The position numbers and the translations under genes are program-made. Below the pieces are notes generated by a model. It worked only from the letters and a program-made list of their open reading frames with translations. It did no database searches and was not told where the DNA came from. This document shows, one piece after another, positions 1-8,156 of a stretch of DNA of 64,000 nt (the stretch's first letter is position 1; every line of letters starts with the position of its first letter). This stretch comes from CAZMGT01 sp964565895 (GTDB taxonomy: Bacteria > Armatimonadota > Zipacnadia > UBA1398 > CAZMGT01): positions 4,919 through 68,918 of the forward strand of contig CAZMGT010000013.1 in assembly GCA_964565895.1 (NCBI GenBank), given 5' to 3'.

Positions 1-1
1 C

Positions 2-1912
2 GCCCACGGCCAGACAGCGACCATTCGCTGCGCGGTAAGCTCCTCGCCCGAAGTCGAGCAGCCCCGTCGAGGCCTTTCTCTGCTGCGCGTGCTTGCCGCC
101 GACGGGTCGGGCATGGCCGTGCTTGTTTGGTTTAACCAGCCCTGGCTCGCCGAGCGCCTCGCCCCGGGCACGGAGCTGTTTGTCACGGGCAAGGTGCGTC
201 GCCGCGCAGGGACGATCTCCATCTCCGTCTCCGACTTCGAGCCGATCTCCGACCCCGCGGATCCCCTCCAGGCGGGCCGTATCGTGCCCGTCTACCCCCT
301 CGTCTCGGGGATAACGCAGCGGCGGATGCGCGCCTGGACGCACGAGGCTCTGGAGCGCTTCGCCCACGGGAGCTTCGACCCCATCCCGACCCATCTGCGC
401 CGGCGCCATGGGTTTCCCGACCTCCCCGCCGCCCTGCGCGAGGTGCACTATCCCACGAGCTGGGACAGCTACGAGCAGGCGCGGCGCAGGCTTGTATATC
501 AGGAGTTCCTCGCGCTGCAGTGCGAGCTTGCCCGCCGACGGCGCGCAGCGCGCGGCGAGGAGGGCGACGGCGGGCTGGCGCTAAAGGTCGACCCCAGCGT
601 CGCCGAGGAGCTTGCCCGTGCCCTGGGGTTTACGCTTACCGCCGCGCAAAAGCGGGCGATTGGCGAAATTTTCGCCGACCTCCGCGGGCCGGCGGCAATG
701 AACCGCCTGCTCCACGGCGAGGTGGGCTCGGGCAAAACGGTGGTTGCCCTGGCGGCCATCGCGGCTACCGCGCGCGCCGGTTTTCAAGCCGCGCTAATGG
801 CCCCCACGGAGATCCTCGCCGAGCAACACTTCCGCCGCGCGCGCAAGCCGTTGGCCAAGCTGGGCATCTCCGCGGAGATCCTCACGGGCAGCCGCCCACC
901 TCAGCACAAGGAGCGCGTGCGCCAAGCGCTGCGCACCGGCCAGCTCGACGTTGTCTTCGGAACTCACGCGCTCATCCAGGAGTCCATCGAGTTTCACAAC
1001 CTCGGCCTGGCCATCGTAGACGAGCAACACCGCTTTGGCGTTCTTCAACGGGCAAAGCTCATCGCCAAGGGCCGGCGCCCGCATGTGCTCGTAATGACCG
1101 CCACGCCTATCCCACGCACGTTAGCCCTTACCGTGTACGGCGACCTCGACATTTCCGTGCTCGACGAGCTGCCCGCCGGCCCGCGCGACGTGGTTACCAC
1201 GATATGCAGCAAAAAGGCCGCCTATGAGCTGCTCCGTCGCGAGGTCGCCGCCGGCCGCCAGGGCTACGTCATCTGCCCCATTATCGAGGAGTCCGAAGCG
1301 CTTGAGGTCGAGGCGGCGACAAAGCTCGTGGGCCGCCTTGCTGCGGGGCCGCTGAAAGGGTTTACCGTGGGCCTGCTTCACGGCCGCCTCCCCCCGGCCG
1401 AGCGCGAGCAGGCCATGGAGCGCTTCTATTCCGGGCAGACGCAGGTGTTGGTGTGCACCTCCGTGGTCGAGGTGGGCATAGATGTCTCCAACGCCAGCGT
1501 AATCGTCGTGGAAAACGCGGAGCGCTTCGGCCTGGCCCAGCTCCACCAGCTCCGCGGGCGCATCGGGCGCTCCGGCCATCGCGCCTATTGCGCGCTCGTT
1601 TGCGGAAGCAAAAACGCCCAGTCGCGCCGCCGGCTCGAGGTTCTGGTGAATACCTCCGACGGTTTCCGCATCGCCGAGGAGGACCTTCTCCTTCGCGGCC
1701 CGGGCGAGTTTTTCGGAACAAAGCAAAGCGGCTTGCCCGACCTGAAGATCGCCGATATCCTCAAAGACGTGGACTTGCTCAGCGCGGCGCGGCGCGATGC
1801 GTTCGAGCTCGTGCGCGCCGACCCCGACCTCCGTCGGCCAGAGCACCGCGCCCTAGCTCTAGAGATCGAACTTCGCGTGCACGGCAAGGTAAACATGGCG
1901 CTGATCGCCTAG
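2..1912 (+). CDS. recG: ATP-dependent DNA helicase RecG (5' truncated by window edge)
   Basis: RecG remodels stalled replication forks and branch-migrates Holliday junctions. The frame is open from base 2; the GTG at 89 is internal, because the residues before it continue the OB-fold wedge domain (LLRVLAADGSGMAVLVWFNQ type). Counted from that GTG, the superfamily 2 helicase core has Walker A GEVGSGKT near residues 211-218, a DEQH-type box (VDEQHRFG) near 311, TATPIPRT near 338, and the C-terminal RecG motifs with QLRGRIGRSG and FFGTKQSGLPD. About 636 residues are present; full RecG is usually 680-800, so perhaps 50-150 N-terminal residues lie outside the window. The stop at 1910-1912 sits 7 bases before rsmD, whose ribosome binding site overlaps the recG end, so the genes are probably cotranscribed. 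Confidence 0.95.
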   Translation, partial: AHGQTATIRCAVSSSPEVEQPRRGLSLLRVLAADGSGMAVLVWFNQPWLAERLAPGTELFVTGKVRRRAGTISISVSDFEPISDPADPLQAGRIVPVYPLVSGITQRRMRAWTHEALERFAHGSFDPIPTHLRRRHGFPDLPAALREVHYPTSWDSYEQARRRLVYQEFLALQCELARRRRAARGEEGDGGLALKVDPSVAEELARALGFTLTAAQKRAIGEIFADLRGPAAMNRLLHGEVGSGKTVVALAAIAATARAGFQAALMAPTEILAEQHFRRARKPLAKLGISAEILTGSRPPQHKERVRQALRTGQLDVVFGTHALIQESIEFHNLGLAIVDEQHRFGVLQRAKLIAKGRRPHVLVMTATPIPRTLALTVYGDLDISVLDELPAGPRDVVTTICSKKAAYELLRREVAAGRQGYVICPIIEESEALEVEAATKLVGRLAAGPLKGFTVGLLHGRLPPAEREQAMERFYSGQTQVLVCTSVVEVGIDVSNASVIVVENAERFGLAQLHQLRGRIGRSGHRAYCALVCGSKNAQSRRRLEVLVNTSDGFRIAEEDLLLRGPGEFFGTKQSGLPDLKIADILKDVDLLSAARRDAFELVRADPDLRRPEHRALALEIELRVHGKVNMALIA

Positions 1913-1919
1913 GAGAGCC

Positions 1920-2489
1920 ATGAGCGGCGTACGGATTATTGCTGGGCAGTACAAGCGGCGGGTGCTGGGGCTTCCCCGCGGGGCAAACATTCGCCCCACG
2001 TCCAGCCGCGTGAGGGAGTCGCTCTTTGCCATGCTCCACCCTTGGCTTGCCGAGGCGCGGTTTTTGGACCTTTGCGCGGGGACAGGAGCCGTCGGGCTAG
2101 AGGCCGCCAGCCGCGGCGCGGCGCGCGTCCTGCTCGTGGACAACGACAGGCGCTGCGTGCAGGCCATCCGCGCGAACGTCGCAGCCTGCTCCGCGCACGA
2201 CGTTGCTCAAGTGTGGCACATGGACTGCCTGCGCGCCCTGCGCATGCTTCACGAGCGGGGCGAGGCGTTCGACATCATCTTCGCCGACCCGCCATATCGC
2301 AGCGGGCTGGTGTTTAAGATCGTCTCGGCCCTCGCCCGTCGGCCGGAGCTGCTCGAGGAAAACGGCTGGCTCTGCCTGGAGCACGACCCCGGCCATCCCG
2401 ACGTTGCCGCTCCCCCCGGCTTTGGAGTACAATCCCGTAAATCCTACGGAGACCAGGCGCTAACCGTATTGCGCAAGCTTCCCCCGTAG
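1920..2489 (+). CDS. rsmD: 16S rRNA (guanine(966)-N(2))-methyltransferase RsmD
   Basis: Predicted SAM-dependent methyltransferase that makes m2G966 in 16S rRNA during 30S assembly. The 189-aa product has the family N-terminus (RIIAGQYKRR, RPTSSRVRESLF, residues 5-36), SAM motif I DLCAGTGAVGLE (about 50-61) and the amino-methyltransferase catalytic motif FADPPY (about 120). Length is typical. The ATG at 1920 is preceded by AGGAGAG at 1911-1917, overlapping the recG stop. It is followed by coaD; rsmD-coaD adjacency is widespread in bacteria and supports both assignments. Confidence 0.95.
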   Translation: MSGVRIIAGQYKRRVLGLPRGANIRPTSSRVRESLFAMLHPWLAEARFLDLCAGTGAVGLEAASRGAARVLLVDNDRRCVQAIRANVAACSAHDVAQVWHMDCLRALRMLHERGEAFDIIFADPPYRSGLVFKIVSALARRPELLEENGWLCLEHDPGHPDVAAPPGFGVQSRKSYGDQALTVLRKLPP

Positions 2490-2528
2490 CCGTTGCGCCG
2501 CCTGGTCGCGAGAGAAGAGGGCGATGGT

Positions 2529-3008
2529 GTGCGACGCGCAATTTGCCCCGGTAGCTTCGACCCGGTAACCAACGGTCATCTCGATGTAATCACTCGCGCA
2601 GCCAAGCTGTTTGACGAAGTCATCGTTTCCGTCGTAGAAAACCCGCAGAAACAGTCCCTGTTTACGCTAGAGGAGCGCGCGGAGATGCTGCGCGAGGCGT
2701 GCAAGCATCTGCCTAACGTGCGCGTGGAGACGTTTAGCGGGCTCCTCGTCAAGCACGCCCGCGAGATCGGCGCCCACGTTATTGTCAAAGGCCTGCGCGC
2801 GCTGTCCGACTTCGAGTATGAGCTGCAGCAGGCGCAAACGAACCAATTGCAAGATCCGACGGTTGAAACGGTGTTCCTGGTAACCGACGTGCAGTATTCG
2901 TTTTTAAGCTCGAGCATGGTTCGCGAGGTGGCCAGCCTCGGGGGAAAGCTCGACGGCATGGTCCCACCCTGCGTGGAACAAAGGCTGCGCGAGAAATTTG
3001 CCAAATAG
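2529..3008 (+). CDS. coaD: Phosphopantetheine adenylyltransferase
   Basis: Catalyses the penultimate step of coenzyme A synthesis: 4'-phosphopantetheine plus ATP gives dephospho-CoA plus pyrophosphate. The nucleotidyltransferase signature is present (PGSFDPVTNGH, with TNGH at 14-17), as are the KGLR and YSFLSSSMVRE motifs. The GTG at 2529 is chosen over an upstream in-frame TTG at 2493. It has an AGAAGAGG Shine-Dalgarno 8 bases upstream, begins with the expected MRRAICPGSFDP, and gives 159 aa, the usual family length. It lies 39 bases after rsmD. Confidence 0.94.
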   Translation: MRRAICPGSFDPVTNGHLDVITRAAKLFDEVIVSVVENPQKQSLFTLEERAEMLREACKHLPNVRVETFSGLLVKHAREIGAHVIVKGLRALSDFEYELQQAQTNQLQDPTVETVFLVTDVQYSFLSSSMVREVASLGGKLDGMVPPCVEQRLREKFAK

Positions 3009-3023
3009 CGGGAGGTCGCGCCT

Positions 3024-3557
3024 GTGGACGTTAACCGCATTATCGAGGAGCTAGAGGAGCTCGTCGCTCATGGCTCGATCATCCCCTGGTTTGGCCGTCG
3101 GTGCATCGACGAGGACCAGTTCCTCAAGCTAATCGAGGAGCTTAAGCGCGCCCTGCCCGAGGAGATCGCCCAGGCTGCCGCGCTCCTGCAAACGCGCGAC
3201 CGCGTGCTCGCCGAGGCCAGCCAGCAGGCCCGCGACATCGTGGAAGAGGCCCACCGCCATCGCGACGAAGCGCTCGAGGCCGCCAAACGCCAATGCGAGC
3301 GCATGCTCTCGCGCGAGGAAATCGTAAAAAAGGCCGAGCAGCGCGCGCAGGAGATCATCGACGAGGCCGAACGCGAGGCGGCGATGATCCGCAGCGATGC
3401 CGAGCGCTATGCCTACAACGTCCTCGACCGCCTGGACACGTTCGTCAGCGCCATCAGCCAGCGTATCTTGGAAAGCAAGCGCTCCTGGGGCGAGCCGTTG
3501 GGGCTGGAAACGCAAACGACCGCCGACCGCGGCGACGGCCAAACGCCGCCCGCCTAG
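3024..3557 (+). CDS. Coiled-coil protein of the coaD-linked ATPase/V-type E-subunit-like family
   Basis: A 177-aa protein that is nearly all charged alpha helix from residue 55 to 160, rich in Glu, Arg and Ala (repeated A-x-E-x-A-x-x-I-V-E-E-A units). It resembles the b/E stalk subunits of rotary ATPases and DivIVA-like coiled coils. The N-terminal part (IIEELEELV, then IDEDQFLKLIEELKRALPEEI) matches a small uncharacterised family commonly found just after coaD in Firmicutes and relatives. It has no catalytic motif and no membrane segment. GTG start at 3024 with GGGAGG at 3010-3015; 15 bases after coaD, so the same operon is likely. The function is unknown; a scaffold or cell-division role is only an inference from composition. 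Confidence 0.75.
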   Translation: MDVNRIIEELEELVAHGSIIPWFGRRCIDEDQFLKLIEELKRALPEEIAQAAALLQTRDRVLAEASQQARDIVEEAHRHRDEALEAAKRQCERMLSREEIVKKAEQRAQEIIDEAEREAAMIRSDAERYAYNVLDRLDTFVSAISQRILESKRSWGEPLGLETQTTADRGDGQTPPA

Positions 3558-3578
3558 CCCGCTTCCCCGGGCTCTTTT
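3556..3578 (+). terminator. Weak intrinsic terminator after the recG-coaD run
   Basis: A 6-bp stem AGCCCG / CGGGCT (3556-3561 and 3568-3573) with a 6-base loop is followed by C and four T. It overlaps the stop codon of the coiled-coil gene and sits before convergent minus-strand genes. The short stem and short T tract keep confidence moderate. Confidence 0.45.
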
Positions 3579-3616
3579 CCTCGCGTGCAGTCGCTTAAAG
3601 CTTCCCTGGGCTGCGC

Positions 3617-4972
3617 CTAAAACCGCGCGGGCCCGCCCAGCTTATCCTCTTCCCCGCCGCCGTTGCACTCCCAAACCTCCTCGCCATCCTGCCCCAGGAC
3701 AACGAACGTGCTCGGCGCTGGCTGGCGCACGATGAGGTCGGCCACCCGCGCCAGCCGGCGAATGGCGTCCTCCGCGCTTACCGCGCGCATTCGCGTGGTC
3801 ACCCGCCCGCGCAGCGGCTCGGCAATGACAATCGTCGTGTTAGACACCTTGGCCACCGTGCGCAGGGCGAAGGTTACCGAAACGTTGTCTAGCTCGAAGT
3901 TGTATGTTCCGGAAACAATTCCCCGAAACTCGCCCTCGGTAACGGGCACGACGACATGATCTACCACAGCAGCAAGCGAGGTCACCCCAACGGGCGGCTC
4001 GACGGCCGGCTCTGCGCGTGGTTCGGGAAGCGCCACCGGCGGCGCAGGTGCACCGCGCGGACCTCTCCCCCCTGCACGCCAGCGCGGCGCAGCCTCGACC
4101 TCTAGCGGCCCAGCAGCTACCTCGGCCGGTGCCCGTGGAGCGACAACATCCGCCGCCCCTTCCTCTCTTGCGGGCATAGCGCGCAGGGCAACCGGCGCTC
4201 CCGCCGCGCTCTCCCGCGCGCGCTCTATCCCCGGCGCAGGGGCAAGCATCTCCCGCGACAAAGCCCCTTCCCCTGCCGGCCCTGCCCGGCCGCGCGGGGC
4301 CGCTTCGGGCGCCGCGCTGGGCCGAGCCTCCTCCTCCGCTTCGCCAACCCCTATCTCCTCCGGCGCGCCCGCCTCCGCCCTAGGTGCCGCCGTTCGCCGC
4401 GTAATCCGTGCCGCCCGGCCCTTGGGCGGCGGCACAGCTGCCCGGGCTTCCGTTGACGGTGCTGTCGCACGGGCCGCGGGCGTGCCCCGCGTTGCCTGGG
4501 CCTCAGGCGTCGGCGGCGTTTGCTCAGCGCGCAGCCCTTCCTCTCTCCGCTCGGCGCCCGCCTTCGCCGGCGCTGTCGCCACCGCGCTTGGCGCAGCGGC
4601 AAAGCGCCGCGGCATGGGCCGCAGACGCCCCACGCCGACAACCACCAGCGCAGCGACGATCGCCCCCACAGCCACCACCGCAGCGGCCCGCGGGAGCACC
4701 ACGGGAAGCAGGCTCCACACCCGCCGCTCGCGCCGGCGCGCCTCCTCCGCGCGCACGCGAGCCATTACCCGCTCGGCAAACAGTGGCTCGACAGGCACCT
4801 CGGGCAGCGCGCGAAACGCGTTAACGAGGTAGCAAAACTGCTCATATGCCCTGCGGCAGCGCGCGCAGTGGGCCAAGTGCGCCTCGACCTCGGCGCGCTC
4901 GCGTTCGCTCAGCGCGTCCTCGAACAGGTCGCTGAACATTTCCCGCGCCCGCTCGCAGGTCACGGTATTCAC
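3617..4972 (-). CDS. Zinc-finger anti-sigma factor with C-terminal secretin/STN-like domain
   Basis: A 451-aa membrane protein. Residues 1-45 form a zf-HC2 anti-sigma domain (C6 and H32-x3-C36-x2-C39), expected to bind and silence the ECF sigma factor encoded directly upstream. One membrane segment lies at about 86-115, followed by about 220 residues of Ala/Pro/Arg/Glu-rich low-complexity linker. The last ~100 residues look like a short secretin/TonB N-terminal (STN) domain: an LDNVSVTFALRTVAKVSN stretch, then a conserved strand-helix-strand pattern with GRVTTRMRAVSAEDAIRRLA. Starts at GTG 4972, overlapping the sigma stop by 4 bases (GTGA), so translation is coupled. The STN-like assignment is by pattern and needs profile confirmation; the zinc finger is secure. 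Confidence 0.82.
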   Translation of the reverse strand: MNTVTCERAREMFSDLFEDALSERERAEVEAHLAHCARCRRAYEQFCYLVNAFRALPEVPVEPLFAERVMARVRAEEARRRERRVWSLLPVVLPRAAAVVAVGAIVAALVVVGVGRLRPMPRRFAAAPSAVATAPAKAGAERREEGLRAEQTPPTPEAQATRGTPAARATAPSTEARAAVPPPKGRAARITRRTAAPRAEAGAPEEIGVGEAEEEARPSAAPEAAPRGRAGPAGEGALSREMLAPAPGIERARESAAGAPVALRAMPAREEGAADVVAPRAPAEVAAGPLEVEAAPRWRAGGRGPRGAPAPPVALPEPRAEPAVEPPVGVTSLAAVVDHVVVPVTEGEFRGIVSGTYNFELDNVSVTFALRTVAKVSNTTIVIAEPLRGRVTTRMRAVSAEDAIRRLARVADLIVRQPAPSTFVVLGQDGEEVWECNGGGEEDKLGGPARF

Positions 4973-5637
4973 CTCTCCCCAAGATCGCTTCGACCGCCGC
5001 GCGGGGCGAATTGTTCCAGTTTTCCGGCAAGCTCCGCGCGCAGGGCAAGTCGCGCGCGGCTCAGCCGCGACTTAACCGTGCCCAACGGGCAGCGCAACAC
5101 TTCGGCGATCTCCTCGTAGGAAAGCCCCTGGAGGTCATACATCACAAGCACCGCGCGGTGCGTGGGCGAAAGGCGCGCCACGGCCCTTCGGATTTCTCGC
5201 TGAAGCAGGCGCACGGCCACTTCCTCGGCGGGGTCCGGGTTAGGGTCGGGGACGTCGAGCATGGGCGAGTCGTCCGCGGCGTAGAAGTTGTCCAGGCTAT
5301 GCTCCGCGGAGCGCCTGCGCCGTCGGTTAAGCTCGTCCAGGCAAAGGTTGTAGACGATGCGATAAAGCCAGGTGGAAAAACGGGCCGCCCCGCGAAACTT
5401 CCCTAGCGCGCGATAGGCGCAGACAAACGCCTCCTGGGCAACGTCGTGCGCAGCGTCGAGGTCTCCCAGCAGCCGATAGGCGAGGTTAACCGTTTGCCTC
5501 TGATAGCGACGGACAAGCGTGTCGAACGCCTCTGCGTCCCCTGCCCGACAGCGCCTAACCAGCGCCGCGTCTGACTCCGGCAACCGACGCGCCCCCTCGC
5601 CACCTGCGGACGCGCGCCCCCGCCCCGCCCCGCGCAC
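4969..5637 (-). CDS. RNA polymerase ECF-type sigma factor (RpoE-like)
   Basis: A 222-aa sigma-70 family factor of the extracytoplasmic-function class. Region 2 covers about residues 25-95 (AFDTLVRRYQ, DVAQEAFVCAYRAL, FSTWLYRIVYNLCLDELNRR) and region 4 about 145-205 (LSPTHRAVLVMYDLQGLSYEEIA, GTVKSRLSRARLAL). Regions 1 and 3 are absent, as is usual for ECF factors. GTG start at 5637. It overlaps the downstream anti-sigma gene by 4 bases, the standard sigma/anti-sigma arrangement. The regulon is unknown; the signal is probably sensed outside the membrane through the anti-sigma C-terminus (inference). Confidence 0.93.
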   Translation of the reverse strand: MRGAGRGRASAGGEGARRLPESDAALVRRCRAGDAEAFDTLVRRYQRQTVNLAYRLLGDLDAAHDVAQEAFVCAYRALGKFRGAARFSTWLYRIVYNLCLDELNRRRRRSAEHSLDNFYAADDSPMLDVPDPNPDPAEEVAVRLLQREIRRAVARLSPTHRAVLVMYDLQGLSYEEIAEVLRCPLGTVKSRLSRARLALRAELAGKLEQFAPRGGRSDLGER

Positions 5638-5736
5638 ACCGGGCAGCGGAGCATGGCGCGCTTGCCGCCCGTCCTCTATACCCTGCTACGCTTTGCTGGG
5701 CTTGGAAATTCGCAGCCCAGGGCAGCCGCCCTGCGC

Positions 5737-6261
5737 CTAGCCCTTCGCCCCCGGCTCGCCCTTGCTGCGCGTGCGCTGCACAATATAGCGGCAGGCGCGC
5801 TTAAGCTCATCCAGGGTTATCCGCCCGCCTTTCATCGGCTGCTTGCACATTTCCGAAAGCTCCGCCCACATCTCGCGGCGCTCGCGCCCCTCTTCGATCC
5901 ACGAGTTGATGTATGACTTCAGCCGCTCCCAGCGCTTTTCGGGAATGGCCTCAACGTGCTTGCGAACAAGCTCCATGACCTCGTCTGTGCGTGCCAGCTC
6001 TACCTCTTCCGGGCTATACACCTCGGGCAGGCGAAAACTCTGCTTCCCCCGGTCATACTCCACCATAATCTGGTTCGTCGAGCCCGGCGGCGTCTCGTAA
6101 ATTACCCCAATGCGCACCACCGGGTCGCCCTCGAAGTACTCATAGCGCACATTGCCGTAGGTAACACTCTTCTCCCGCCCCAAATCCGCCGCCGAGACGT
6201 CGCGATACGATGCGATAAGCACATGAAGGCGCGAGAGAAATTCCTCAAGCGGGTCGCTCAC
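5737..6261 (-). CDS. Hypothetical cytoplasmic protein
   Basis: A 174-aa protein that I do not recognise. It has no signal peptide or membrane segment. The first half is beta-rich (VTYGNVRYEYFEGDPVVRIG then IMVEYDRGKQSFRLPE); the second half is helical with a basic C-terminus. The GTG at 6261 is preferred over the longer frame from 6342, because it has a strong GGGAGGAAG about 8 bases upstream and the extra 27 residues would overlap the rlmN end with unlikely composition. It lies between rlmN (55 bases upstream) and the ECF sigma gene (99 bases downstream) on the same strand. Confidence 0.65.
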   Translation of the reverse strand: MSDPLEEFLSRLHVLIASYRDVSAADLGREKSVTYGNVRYEYFEGDPVVRIGVIYETPPGSTNQIMVEYDRGKQSFRLPEVYSPEEVELARTDEVMELVRKHVEAIPEKRWERLKSYINSWIEEGRERREMWAELSEMCKQPMKGGRITLDELKRACRYIVQRTRSKGEPGAKG

Positions 6262-6316
6262 GCAACAACTTCCTCCCGTCGGGCAAAACGCCGCGCCCAG
6301 GCCGCCGTTCTGTTCG

Positions 6317-7360
6317 TCACGCGCGCTGTTTCTCCTCCACACGCTCCTCCCCCGCGCGCCGCGCGCGAAGCTGTCCGCATGCCGCCTCCGCCTCCAGCCC
6401 CACGCTCGCGCGCACCGTCGCCGAGATGCCTTCTCTCGCGAGCAGCCTTTGGAATCTATACGCCGCCCCGGGGTCGGGGGTAAACCGTGCGTCGCCGATC
6501 GGGTTAAACGGGACGATGTTCACCAGCGCCCCGCGATACTTCAACAGCATAGCCAGCGCCCGCGCCTCCTCCCGTCCGTCGTTTACCCCGGGGACAACGA
6601 CATAGGCCACCGTGAGCCGTCGGCGCGCCGCCCGCGCATACTCAAACCCCGCGGCGAGAATCTCGCGCACATCCGCTGGGGCGTGGGGCACGAGCTTTTG
6701 CCGCAGCTCGTCCGTCGGCGCCTGCAGCGACACCGTCAGCCGCACGCGCAAACCCGTTTGGGCCAGCGCGCGAATCTTCTCCGGCAGGCCCACCGTGGAA
6801 ATGGTCACGTTGCGCTGGGGAAGACCCATCCCCCGCTTGTCGCACAGCACCCGTATCGCCTGAACGAGGGCGTCGAGGTTAAGCAGCGGCTCGCCGATGC
6901 CCATGAACACGACCCGCCGCACGTCGTGCCCCTGCTGGCGCAGGGCAATAACCTGCCCGGCGATCTCCCCCGCGCTTAGGTTTCGGCGCAGGCCCCCGCG
7001 GCCCGAGGCGCAAAACACGCAGCATATCGGGCAGCCCACCTGTGTGGACAGGCACGCCGTCTCGCCCCACTTCTGCCCCAGGGCCACGGCCTCGATCTGC
7101 TCCCCGTCCGCCAGCTCGAGGAGATACTTTACCGCCCGCGGGGCACGGCCGCCGCGCGACTCACCTGCCACCCTGTCCACCACGCGCAGGGGAAGCGCGC
7201 AAAACCGCCGCCCCAGCTCGCTGCGCAGCGCCGCGGGCAGGTTTGTCATCGCCCCAAAATCGGTTACCGCTCGCCCGTGAATCCAGTGGAAGATCTGTTG
7301 CCCGCGAAAGCCCGGCTCGCCCAGCGGCGCGAGCTCCTCGGCCAGCTCCTCGGGGAGCAT
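6317..7360 (-). CDS. rlmN: Dual-specificity RNA methyltransferase RlmN
   Basis: Radical-SAM enzyme methylating C2 of A2503 in 23S rRNA and, in many bacteria, A37 of tRNAs. The [4Fe-4S] motif is C110-x3-C114-x2-C117 (VGCPICCVFCASG), followed by FMGIGEPLLN, and the second catalytic cysteine is in EAACGQL near residue 328. The ATG at 7360 gives 347 aa with the typical N-terminus (LPEELAEELAPLG, FRGQQIFHWIHG). The longer open frame to 7450 overlaps mlaE and is not family-like. It lies 22 bases downstream of the MlaE gene, probably cotranscribed. Confidence 0.95.
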   Translation of the reverse strand: MLPEELAEELAPLGEPGFRGQQIFHWIHGRAVTDFGAMTNLPAALRSELGRRFCALPLRVVDRVAGESRGGRAPRAVKYLLELADGEQIEAVALGQKWGETACLSTQVGCPICCVFCASGRGGLRRNLSAGEIAGQVIALRQQGHDVRRVVFMGIGEPLLNLDALVQAIRVLCDKRGMGLPQRNVTISTVGLPEKIRALAQTGLRVRLTVSLQAPTDELRQKLVPHAPADVREILAAGFEYARAARRRLTVAYVVVPGVNDGREEARALAMLLKYRGALVNIVPFNPIGDARFTPDPGAAYRFQRLLAREGISATVRASVGLEAEAACGQLRARRAGEERVEEKQRA

Positions 7361-7382
7361 CCCCGTAATTTCCCGCTGCTCC

Positions 7383-8156
7383 CTACTTGGGCCAGAGGAA
7401 TTCGACAAGGAAGTAGTTGGACACATAGATGGCGATGATCGAGATGACAACCGCCGAAGTCGAGGCGCGGCCCACCCCCGCCGCGCCCCCTTCCGCCTTT
7501 AACCCCGCGCGGCAGCACACGAGGACGATTATCACCCCGAATACGATGGACTTGATCAACCCGCCCGTTACGTCGTCGATCTTCAAAAACTCGCGCACGG
7601 AGTTAAAAAACATAATCGAGCTAACCCCAGCCTGCTTGCTCGCCACAAGATAGCCGCCCAGGCAGCTCCCATAAAGCCCGACCACAAACAAAATGGGCAT
7701 CATAACCACCGCCGCCAAAAATCGCGGCACGACGAGATATTCCACGGGGTCTACGGCAAGCGAGCGCAGGGCGTCGATCTGCTCCGTGACCTTCATCGTC
7801 CCGATCTCCGCGGCCATTGTCGAGCCCACGCGCGCCACAATAATAATCGCCATGGACACGGGCACCACTTCCCGCGCCATGGAAACGCTTATCGCCCCGC
7901 CCACATACTCGCCCAGGCCAAAGTCCATCGCCTGCTTGGAAACGTGATAGGCAACCACCGCGCCGGAAAAGAGCACCGTAAGGAGCACCGCGGGCAGCGA
8001 GTCTACCCCCATGTGCGCCATCTGATGCGCCGTGTCGCGCACGTTAACGGCGAGCCGGCCGATATAGCGCACCGTGTCCCAAAAGAGCAGGCACACCTCG
8101 CCCACCCCGCGAAACACGGCTGCTGGAGCTCCGCTCAGCGCCGCTCGCGCGTTCAC
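7383..8156 (-). CDS. MlaE-family lipid ABC transporter permease
   Basis: A 257-aa inner-membrane permease of the MlaE/YrbE family, which moves phospholipids between membranes in didermic bacteria. About five or six hydrophobic segments are visible, with the diagnostic cytoplasmic motif EIGTMKVTEQIDALRSLAVD around residues 115-135 and an RVGSTMAAE stretch before it. GTG start at 8156 overlaps the TGA of the S55 peptidase gene by 4 bases. The partner ATPase (MlaF) and MCE substrate-binding protein (MlaD) are not in the window, so they are encoded elsewhere. The presence of MlaE argues for an outer membrane. Confidence 0.9.
   Translation of the reverse strand: MNARAALSGAPAAVFRGVGEVCLLFWDTVRYIGRLAVNVRDTAHQMAHMGVDSLPAVLLTVLFSGAVVAYHVSKQAMDFGLGEYVGGAISVSMAREVVPVSMAIIIVARVGSTMAAEIGTMKVTEQIDALRSLAVDPVEYLVVPRFLAAVVMMPILFVVGLYGSCLGGYLVASKQAGVSSIMFFNSVREFLKIDDVTGGLIKSIVFGVIIVLVCCRAGLKAEGGAAGVGRASTSAVVISIIAIYVSNYFLVEFLWPK

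Noticed and set aside
4408..5119. Long plus-strand open frames opposite the anti-sigma gene
   Set aside because: Arg/Pro/Ala-rich antisense shadows of a high-GC gene, without a ribosome binding site or family similarity.
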